A DNA stretch of 7,727 nucleotides from Rhodospirillales bacterium (lineage in GTDB: Bacteria > Pseudomonadota > Alphaproteobacteria > Rhodospirillales > JABHCV01). The notes under the pieces were generated by a model, which saw nothing but the letters and a program-made list of their open reading frames with translations, did no database searches and was not told the DNA's origin. Location of the stretch: positions 1-7,727 of the forward strand of contig JADHSW010000144.1 of the NCBI GenBank assembly GCA_016776705.1, read 5' to 3'. Position 1 is the first letter of the stretch; every line of letters begins with the position of its first letter. The translations under genes and the position numbers were made by a program. Below are positions 1-6,400 of this stretch, one piece after another.

Positions 1-881
1 TGGACACCCTGCCGACCAAAGGCAATGAGTACGGCCAGGCCTTCCGTGATCTGGAGACAGAGGCCATCGTGCACAAAATGACCCAGGACATGGGCATTGG
101 CGCACAATTTGGCGGCAAGTATTTTTGTCATGACGTTCGCGTTATTCGCCTGCCCCGTCATGGCGCATCCTGCCCGGTTGGTATTGGCGTCTCGTGTTCG
201 GCTGACCGTCAATGCCTTGGGAAAATTACATCCGAAGGCGTCTTTATCGAAGCCCTGGAGCGCGACCCGGCAAAATATTTGCCCGAAATTACCACCGATG
301 AGCTTTCCGACTCAGTCGTTAAAATCGATTTGAACCAGCCCATGGATCAGGTCCTGGCTGAACTAAGCAGGCATCCGGTAAAAACCAGACTATCGTTAAG
401 CGGCACCCTGATCGTGGCCCGCGACATTGCCCATGCCAAACTCAAGGAACGCCTGGATAAGGGCGAAGAACTGCCACAGTATTTCAAGGATCACCCGGTT
501 TATTATGCTGGACCTGCAAAAACACCTGAAGGTTATGCCTCAGGCTCGTTTGGACCTACCACCGCGGGACGCATGGATTCCTACGTAGAGCAGCTTCAGG
601 CGGCTGGCGGTTCCATGGTCATGTTGGCCAAGGGCAATCGCTCAGCGCAAGTCACAGACGCCTGCAAGACACATGGTGGCTTCTACCTGGGGTCCATCGG
701 CGGCCCTGCCGCGCGACTGGCGCTCGACTGCATCAAGAAAGTCGGCATTCAGGAATACGAAGAACTTGGCATGGAAGCAATCTGGCGCATCGAAGTCGAA
801 AATTTCCCCGCCTTCATCATCGTCGATGACAAGGGCAACGATTTCTTTGCCGAGTTCGTCGCCCCGATCCACAATGGCTGA
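1..881 (+). CDS. Class I fumarate hydratase (iron-sulfur), C-terminal half; 5' end outside window
   Basis: Catalyses the reversible hydration of fumarate to (S)-malate in the TCA cycle, in the cytoplasm, using an oxygen-sensitive [4Fe-4S] cluster. The frame is open from base 3 with no start visible, and about 292 residues can be read. This suggests roughly half of a protein of 500-550 residues. From memory it aligns closely with the C-terminal half of E. coli FumA/FumB. Shared blocks include RHGASCPVG, GVSCSADR, TRLSLSGT, ARDIAHAKLKER, HPVYYAGPAKTPEGYASGS, GPTTAGRMDSYV, LAKGNRSAQVTDAC, GGFYLGSIGGPAA, ELGMEAIW and VDDKGNDFF. The Cys codon at 195-197 (GVSCSADR) corresponds by my recall to E. 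coli FumA Cys318, the third cluster ligand; the other two ligands lie upstream of the window. The protein ends soon after VDDKGNDFF and lacks the cysteine-containing tail I recall from E. coli FumA. It converges on the histidine kinase gene. No gene symbol is given because fumA and fumB types cannot be separated here. Confidence 0.95.
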   Translation, partial: DTLPTKGNEYGQAFRDLETEAIVHKMTQDMGIGAQFGGKYFCHDVRVIRLPRHGASCPVGIGVSCSADRQCLGKITSEGVFIEALERDPAKYLPEITTDELSDSVVKIDLNQPMDQVLAELSRHPVKTRLSLSGTLIVARDIAHAKLKERLDKGEELPQYFKDHPVYYAGPAKTPEGYASGSFGPTTAGRMDSYVEQLQAAGGSMVMLAKGNRSAQVTDACKTHGGFYLGSIGGPAARLALDCIKKVGIQEYEELGMEAIWRIEVENFPAFIIVDDKGNDFFAEFVAPIHNG

Positions 882-906
882 CTTCCTTTTCGACGTTCAA
901 GGAGAG

Positions 907-923
907 TTTCCCTTACAGGGAGA
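907..923. other. Short inverted repeat between fumarase and kinase 3' ends
   Basis: TCCCT (909-913) and AGGGA (917-921) form a perfect 5-bp stem around a TAC loop. The stem extends by one G-U and one A-U pair to 907/923. It lies in the 74-base gap between two convergent genes, where a terminator is expected. Neither strand has a T-run after the stem, so it is not a standard intrinsic terminator. It could be a weak 3'-end structure or chance. No better terminator is visible in 882-955. Confidence 0.25.
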
Positions 924-955
924 ATAATGCACCATCAAATGCCAGGACTAAACAC

Positions 956-2422
956 CTAGGTCGTCTTGACGTTCTTTACGTTGCGGTTCAGGGGGAATGT
1001 GATTTTGATCACGGTTCCCTCACCGACGACACTTTTCAGCTTCATCTCGCCGCCATGCAGTTCAATCAGGCGGTGGCTGATCGGCAAGCCCAGTCCGGAA
1101 CCTTCGTGGCTGCGCGACAGAATGTTTTCGACCTGACCAAATATTGAGAAAACCTTGTCGTAATCTTCATTCGCTATCCCGATACCCGTATCCCTCACTT
1201 CCATGGTCACGCGACCATCATCGGACAGGAAAGCAGTCAGCTGGACGACGCCACCCTTTGGGGTGAATTTGATGGCGTTCGAAAGGATATTCAGGAGCAC
1301 CTGCTTGATCATTCTTTCATCTGCCCGCAAAAGCGGAACATCGTCATCGACACTTCCATCGATCTTGACTTCGGCCCTTCTGGCCAATTCATTGACCAGC
1401 GACAGGCAAGTGTTGGTCAGGTTTTGAACGACAATTTCGCTTTCGTTCATTTCCCGTTTTCCCGCCTCGACCTTTGACAGGTCCAGAATCTGGTCAATTA
1501 ATCCGCGAAGGTGGGTTGCAGAATTATGGATGTTGAGGACATAGTCATCATATTTTTCGTTCCCCAGCGGGCCCATCACCTTCATTTTCATGGTTTCCGA
1601 AAAACCCAGGATGGCGTTCAGGGGGGTCCTCAGTTCATGGCTCATATTGGCGAGAAAGCTTGATTTGGCTTCATTGGCGTTCTCGGCATCATGTTTTGCG
1701 GCAATCAGCTCTTCTTCACTGCGTTTGCGATCGGAGATGTCTTCCATGATTGCAACAAAGTTTCTGATTTCGCCGGTTCGACCGCGCACGGGAAATATCT
1801 GCAGGTATTCCCATGACAATCTGCCATTTTTATGTTTGTTGACGACCTCTTTGCTCCATTTTTTCCCGGAAAGAATGGTTGTCCAGAGATCTTTGTATAC
1901 CTCACTCGGCGTCATGCCCGACTTGAGGATACTTGGATTATTGCCAATCAGTTCCTTTTCCTTATAGCCGGTCATCTCAATAATTCTGGGGTTGACGTAT
2001 TCGATCACGCCGTTGGTGTCTGTGATCAGGATGCCGACCGAGCTTTGTTCGACGGCGCGGGCCATTTTCCGGCGATCGGCCATCAATTTAGCATAGTTAT
2101 AAATCAGGATGGCCGTTACCCAGATGGCGAAAATAGCCAGCATTCTGTTTACAAAAACGACCCAGGGAACGCCACCCGGTGGAGAAAAATAATATCCCAG
2201 CAACGTCAGGACAGACCCCACGATGGCAAGATAAAGGACGCCTTCGCGCCGGGGAAACCAAAGGCCCAACATGACCATGGCGACATAAGGAACGCCCCCG
2301 GCAACGCCAAGCGGCATGAGCAAATCAAAGATCAGGACTGCCACAGCAATACCGAACGCCATGAAAGAAAGCAGAACGGTTTTACCGGCGACCGGTGAAC
2401 GAAGTAGAGTTTCGTCTGTCAC
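956..2422 (-). CDS. Membrane-bound PAS-domain hybrid-less sensor histidine kinase (orphan)
   Basis: A 488-residue inner-membrane sensor kinase that should autophosphorylate a histidine and pass phosphate to an unidentified response regulator. Residues 13-108 hold about four to five hydrophobic segments with very short loops and no large periplasmic domain, so sensing is likely membrane-embedded or cytoplasmic. A PAS/PAC domain spans about 118-233 (ILITDTNGVIEYVNPRI, then the NPSILKSGM region and FVAIMEDISDRK). A short coiled coil (about 231-255) leads to the HisKA domain with FLANMSHELRTPLNAILGFS; His262 is the predicted phosphoacceptor. The HATPase domain has an N box (NILSNAIKFTP, Asn382), a G1 box (DTGIGI, 411-416) and a G2 box (GSGLGLPIS, 441-449), so it looks catalytically complete. 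There is no receiver domain and no response regulator gene nearby. The start is GTG (2420-2422), with GGA eight bases upstream; no alternative start precedes the first membrane segment. The PAS type resembles NifL/Dos-like sensors, but the ligand cannot be told. Confidence 0.93.
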   Translation of the reverse strand: MTDETLLRSPVAGKTVLLSFMAFGIAVAVLIFDLLMPLGVAGGVPYVAMVMLGLWFPRREGVLYLAIVGSVLTLLGYYFSPPGGVPWVVFVNRMLAIFAIWVTAILIYNYAKLMADRRKMARAVEQSSVGILITDTNGVIEYVNPRIIEMTGYKEKELIGNNPSILKSGMTPSEVYKDLWTTILSGKKWSKEVVNKHKNGRLSWEYLQIFPVRGRTGEIRNFVAIMEDISDRKRSEEELIAAKHDAENANEAKSSFLANMSHELRTPLNAILGFSETMKMKVMGPLGNEKYDDYVLNIHNSATHLRGLIDQILDLSKVEAGKREMNESEIVVQNLTNTCLSLVNELARRAEVKIDGSVDDDVPLLRADERMIKQVLLNILSNAIKFTPKGGVVQLTAFLSDDGRVTMEVRDTGIGIANEDYDKVFSIFGQVENILSRSHEGSGLGLPISHRLIELHGGEMKLKSVVGEGTVIKITFPLNRNVKNVKTT

Positions 2423-2426
2423 AGCC

Positions 2427-2452
2427 CTGTTCCAATTTTGTTAAGGAACCAG
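2427..2452 (-). promoter_or_regulatory. Leader hairpin covering the kinase ribosome binding site
   Basis: Read on the - strand, CTGGTTCC (2452-2445) can pair with GGAACAG (2433-2427) with one bulged G, across an 11-base A/T-rich loop. The 3' arm contains the GGA that is the only well-spaced Shine-Dalgarno candidate for the GTG start at 2422 (eight-base spacing). If formed in the mRNA, the hairpin would hide the ribosome binding site and lower translation. The pairing is seen in the sequence; the regulatory role is inference. Confidence 0.35.
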
Positions 2453-2546
2453 CTGGACAAGTATCAGCTTTAAATCCTTAAGCTCGCGTCAGAAGCAGAA
2501 TCCTATATATCTGGGGGGGCTTTATAAATGACTTCCATCAAGTACC

Positions 2547-2552
2547 GGAGGG
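2547..2552 (+). promoter_or_regulatory. Ribosome binding site for the hydrolase, deciding a GTG start
   Basis: GGAGGG is a near-perfect Shine-Dalgarno sequence nine bases before GTG 2562. The closer ATG at 2553-2555 has no spacing from it and is followed directly by a stop codon, so the GTG is preferred. Confidence 0.65.
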
Positions 2553-2561
2553 ATGTAGGGA

Positions 2562-3182
2562 GTGGCGATAAATAATTTGTTATTTGATGGGTCAGCAGAT
2601 GCCGACGTAACCATCGCCCTGGCCCACGGGGCAGGCGCACCGATGGATACCCCTTTTATGCAGGCTTTCGCCAAAGGCCTTGCCGGGCATGGATTTCGCG
2701 TCGTGCGGTTTGAATTTCCCTACATGGCCGAACGTCGGGAAAATGGAAAAAAACGCCCCCCCAACGGGGCCGGGATACTGCTAGACACCTGGACATCTGT
2801 GATCGATGAACTGGGGGCCGACAACCTGGTCATTGGCGGAAAGTCCATGGGCGGTCGCATCGCATCCATGGTCGCAGACGACGCCGGGGTAAAAGGTCTT
2901 GTTTGCCTGGGATACCCTTTTCATCCACCCGGAAAGCCCGAAAAATTGCGTGTCGATCACCTGCTGCACCTGAAGACTCCGGCACTTTTTCTTCAAGGGG
3001 AGCGCGACTCGCTGGGTAACCGGGAAGATGTTTCTGGCTACAACCTTTCGTCCGCTATCAAACTACACTGGCTGGGGGACGGCGATCACGGCTTCAAGCC
3101 ACGCAAGAAGTCCGGGCGCACGGAACAACAGAACCTGGACGAGGCGATTTCCCGCCTTGCCGACTTTGTCACGGCGCTATAG
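2562..3182 (+). CDS. Alpha/beta hydrolase of the Tex30/KANL3-like family (COG3571 type)
   Basis: A 206-residue cytoplasmic alpha/beta hydrolase; the natural substrate of this family in bacteria is not established to my knowledge. Family marks are AHGAGAPMDTPFM (20-33, oxyanion-side loop), FEFPYM (50-55) and the nucleophile elbow GGKSMGGRIA (92-101) with Ser95. A predicted acid is Asp149 in LQGERDSLG, and the catalytic His176 lies in GDGDHGFKP. The triad is therefore complete, and the length fits a single-domain family member. There is no signal peptide. The start is GTG at 2562, supported by GGAGGG at 2547-2552 with nine-base spacing; an ATG at 2553 is followed at once by TAG and cannot be the start. 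It heads a likely two-gene unit with the ribbon-helix-helix gene ten bases downstream. A COG3571 or dienelactone-hydrolase-like label would also fit. Confidence 0.9.
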   Translation: MAINNLLFDGSADADVTIALAHGAGAPMDTPFMQAFAKGLAGHGFRVVRFEFPYMAERRENGKKRPPNGAGILLDTWTSVIDELGADNLVIGGKSMGGRIASMVADDAGVKGLVCLGYPFHPPGKPEKLRVDHLLHLKTPALFLQGERDSLGNREDVSGYNLSSAIKLHWLGDGDHGFKPRKKSGRTEQQNLDEAISRLADFVTAL

Positions 3183-3186
3183 GGAG
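3181..3186 (+). promoter_or_regulatory. Ribosome binding site overlapping the hydrolase stop codon
   Basis: AGGGAG begins inside the TAG stop of the hydrolase (3180-3182) and lies six bases before ATG 3193. This arrangement favours translational coupling of the two genes and fixes the start of the second one. Confidence 0.65.
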
Positions 3187-3192
3187 TTGAAC

Positions 3193-3423
3193 ATGCCTGC
3201 TGATCCATCCCGCATCCGCAAACATTCGGTTCTGATTGCCGGGCACGAGACCAGCGTCTCGCTGGAAAATGCGTTTTGGGATATCCTGTGCAGGGTTGCC
3301 CAGGAAAGGAATCTTTCCATCAACGATGTTGTCGGTGAGATTGATGCCCGGCGCAGCGGTAATTTATCCAGTGCGATCCGCCTTTACGTCCTGCAATACG
3401 TAACTAACCGCCAAGACTCTTAA
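3193..3423 (+). CDS. Small ribbon-helix-helix domain protein (RHH_4 type)
   Basis: A protein of 76 residues matching, from recall, the RHH_4 ribbon-helix-helix family found widely in alphaproteobacteria. The pattern is KHSVLIAGHETSVSLE (10-25; the beta strand and start of helix 1), AFWDILCRVAQERNLSIND (27-45; helix 1 and turn) and a second helix, followed by the conserved RRSGNLSSAIRLYVLQY (53-69). Such proteins resemble Arc/MetJ DNA-binding dimers, but the RHH_4 group has no clear target, so a transcription role is inference. The frame is open further upstream to 3028, inside the hydrolase gene, but ATG 3193 has a good Shine-Dalgarno sequence and gives the usual family N-terminus. It is probably co-transcribed with the hydrolase. 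Its last 20 bases overlap the 3' end of the convergent AsmA gene. No toxin gene is next to it, so an antitoxin role is not supported. Confidence 0.88.
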   Translation: MPADPSRIRKHSVLIAGHETSVSLENAFWDILCRVAQERNLSINDVVGEIDARRSGNLSSAIRLYVLQYVTNRQDS

Positions 3424-6400
3424 ACAGTCCTTTTAGCAGGTCCTGCGGTTTCATCGGCGGCTGCATTGGTGACGGCGGTGGCGGCGGCGGCGGCGGCGGT
3501 GTGTTGCCACTGGATGACCCGTCCGAGGTGGATGGAGGTGGAGCAGTTGTGGGCTGGCTTTGAGTCGAGCCGCCTAGTCCCGGGACCAACGGTTGCAATA
3601 GTGAGCCAACCCCTTTCTTTTTCAGCACCTTATCCAGACCGGGAATCGGAAGCCCCGCCCCCTGCAGTTTTGATGTGTCGAGCTTGACGTTCGGCGAGTC
3701 CAGATTGCCCTTTATGGAAAACGGCAATACAGAGGACGCCCCTTGTCCCTTGTTCAGGATCAGGCCAAGAACGTTTTGCGACATTTCAACCTGACCGGCA
3801 ACGTCAATCAACCATCGGGAAAGATCAACATTTCCCTGTGCCTTCCCGCTACCCATTGACGACGTCAACTTTAGGTCGTTCGATTGCGCGACGCCTTTGA
3901 CAACATCAAAACTGCCCGTGATATCGGCAAGTCCTGCACCAGCTTTTTTGCCCGAAAGCGCGCCGCCAATATCATTCAGGCCCGCAACCAGCCCCAGAGC
4001 CGCAGACAAAGCCGTCCCCTTGCCCGATTTCTTGACATCCAGCCGCATGAGAGCAATTGATCCCTTGCCGCCCAATGCAGCGACGAAATCAGCAACACTG
4101 TAGCCACTGGATGCAAGATTGATATTCATGCCCGCCACGCCGCCAGCGGGGCTTTCGCCAATAACCGCTTTCAGGCCCTTCGAGACGTCAAGGTTTTCCA
4201 AATTAACAACGGTTTCCATTGTTGAAGGCGAGGCCGCCTTCACAGTCGCGACAGCATTCAGGGAACCCCCGAACAGGCCGCCTGTCAATTTTTTCACTTT
4301 CAGCACGCCATTATCGATCGTCGCCGCCAGATCGGCGTTATCGATGGAGTAATTGCCATAAACCAGGGCCGTCGACTTGAGGTTGATGTCACCGTCAAAG
4401 GATTTCATAGCCGAAAGGTCTATGGGATCGACAGGCCAGCGCCCTGGCGCCACGGCAGCTAGACGCTTGAAGACAGGACCACCATCGGGTGATCGTGGGG
4501 CGCTGAAGGACGCAGGAACCACACCGGTGGGATCGGCGAAAAATGCATTTTTCGCTACCGGCAGAAACCGGTCGGCGACAATTTTTCCCGTCGTTATATT
4601 TGCCGACAGTTTCGTCCTTGGTCCGCTCAAAGACACGTCAGCCGTGCCTGCCATTTCCACAGGCCCGACAAGACCGTGCAGGTTGTTCAACCTCACACCG
4701 TTCATATCGGCTTTTATATCGCTTTGCAGATCAAGCCCGCCCAACTTCCCGCCCGGACGATAATCAACCCCAAGGGAGCGGAGCATACTGACCAGATCGC
4801 CATGGGCGACTTTCAGCTTGCCAGTAAAGCCGCCTATAATCGGCAGGAACGAGATTTTACCGGCAGCCGCGATACTGGCGCCAGCGCCCTTCAGGTCCAC
4901 ATCAACCAATGGATTGAGCATTGATCCATCAATTTTCCCAGCAAAAGTAACAGCTCCCAGTTTTTTTGAATCGACCGGCGCTTCGGCTCCAGCCATACGG
5001 AAAAGGCGGGAAATATCCGTTGCCTTGACGTCAAGGCGAATGTCTTTCATTTCAGGGATACCGCCCAGATTACTTATCTGACCGGTGGCCTTGAATGTCG
5101 AGCCCGCCAGTTTTTCAACGCTTAGGCGGCGCACGTTCAGGGCGCTGTTCAACAGCGATCCATCAAAGACGACATCCTTGATCTGGGCACCACCGTAAAC
5201 CAGGGTCTGCACACTGGTTTTCAGATTGGCATCAAAGCCCTGCAAGGCTCCTAGCGCTGCAAATTCATTTGGCACAGCATTATCAGCGCTCGGTGTTGAC
5301 CCGGAAGTCGCCGTCTTCTGTGCGGTATCACTCGACGCATTGGGTGCGGGCGGGGAAGCAGGGACCCCGTCCCCCCCCAAATACGCATCAAGATTGATTC
5401 GATCCAGAGTCATTTCGGCATTGATTAAAGGGCGATTACCAGGACGAAGCGACATCTTGCCCATCATGCGCGAACTGTCGAACTGCATATCAAAGTTGTT
5501 TGCCGTGATCACATCCGCAGTCGCCGTTATCTTTCCGGCCAGTGTCATCTTGCGCAAGCGGTCTGCGGGAACGGGCGGTGGCGGCGCACCAAGCCAGCCC
5601 AGCACTCCACGCAAATCACCCACTGATACTTCCATTTCGCCGTCGAACCGGGGCTTTCCTTCGCCGGGAACGACAAAACCAAACAGGGCGATGTCCGCAC
5701 TTCCCGGCAATTGGGCGGAAAACTGGCTGATGGTCACTTCACCGCCGCTTAATTCGGCGCTTATCCGCGCCTGACGGATTAAACCACCTCGTATTGTTAA
5801 TGAATTCGCCTTGAAATTCAGCGTCGCATCAATATCGGTCGGAAAGCTGGCTGGCGCCGTATCCGGTGTATCTACCTTCGCCTTTGCCGGCATTTCCAGT
5901 GAAACAGTCGTCCTTGCCTTATCATCCTTCGGTTTCGCCTGAACGCTTATCGGCGGCTGGATGATGGCTCTTCCAACATCGGGAAGGGCAAGCCAGTTAT
6001 CAAAATCGATACTATCAACATCAAGATCGACGTTAAGCGACGTAATGTCACCCAACTCGATCCCCCCTGCGCCCTTGGCCACGGCATTTCCAAGATTTAA
6101 CTTCAGGCTGGCGACCTTGACCGCCGCCGCCGATGCCTCTACTTCACCTTCCAGCCCAAATGACTGCCCCAACAGGCCGGGCAGGCCACTGCGAGAGCCG
6201 ACAGACTGAATAAGTGCCGCCAGATTCTTTCCCGTCGCCTTGACCAGCCCCTTGAACGTGGGAGCCTCTTTCAGGTTGACGATCGCACCGGAGAACGTGG
6301 TTTTCGTCTCACCCGGTTGCAGACCAATTGTCAGGCTGAGGGGGGCCGTGCGTTCCTCGATTATCTTTCCAACTGAAACGTCATAATCCAGTGGCATTGA

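Larger units (their letters stand above)
2423..2561. promoter_or_regulatory. Divergent intergenic region with presumed promoters for the kinase and the hydrolase
   Basis: This 139-base gap separates two genes transcribed away from each other, so it should contain promoters for both. A/T-rich stretches are CTATATAT at 2503-2510 and TTTATAAA at 2521-2528. CTATAT resembles the -10 element common in alphaproteobacteria, but I found no good -35 hexamer about 17 bases upstream of it, nor any good pair on the - strand. Other visible marks are a run of seven G (2513-2519) and an imperfect inverted repeat, AGCTTTAA / TTAAGCT (2466-2484), that could be an operator. Exact promoters cannot be assigned. 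Confidence 0.4.

Noticed and set aside
1832..2398. Open frame of 188 residues on the + strand inside the kinase gene
   Set aside because: Antisense to conserved PAS and membrane-segment codons; His/Asp/Gln-rich shadow translation with no motif.
2501..2530. Possible sigma-70 promoter using CTATAT or TATAAA
   Set aside because: No acceptable -35 hexamer at about 17 bases upstream on either reading, so a specific promoter call is not supported.
3028..3192. N-terminal extension of the ribbon-helix-helix gene into the hydrolase gene
   Set aside because: The extension overlaps conserved hydrolase codons, including the catalytic His, and the ATG at 3193 has its own ribosome site and a typical family N-terminus.
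3436..3446. GCAGG-T-CCTGC palindrome near the asmA 3' end
   Set aside because: Only a four-pair stem with a three-base loop can form, there is no T-run after it, and it lies within coding sequence; not a credible terminator.
5226..5774. Open frame of 182 residues on the + strand inside asmA
   Set aside because: It lies antisense to a strongly supported AsmA gene, has low-complexity Ser/Pro/Ala composition and no recognisable motif; it is a shadow of GC-rich codon use.
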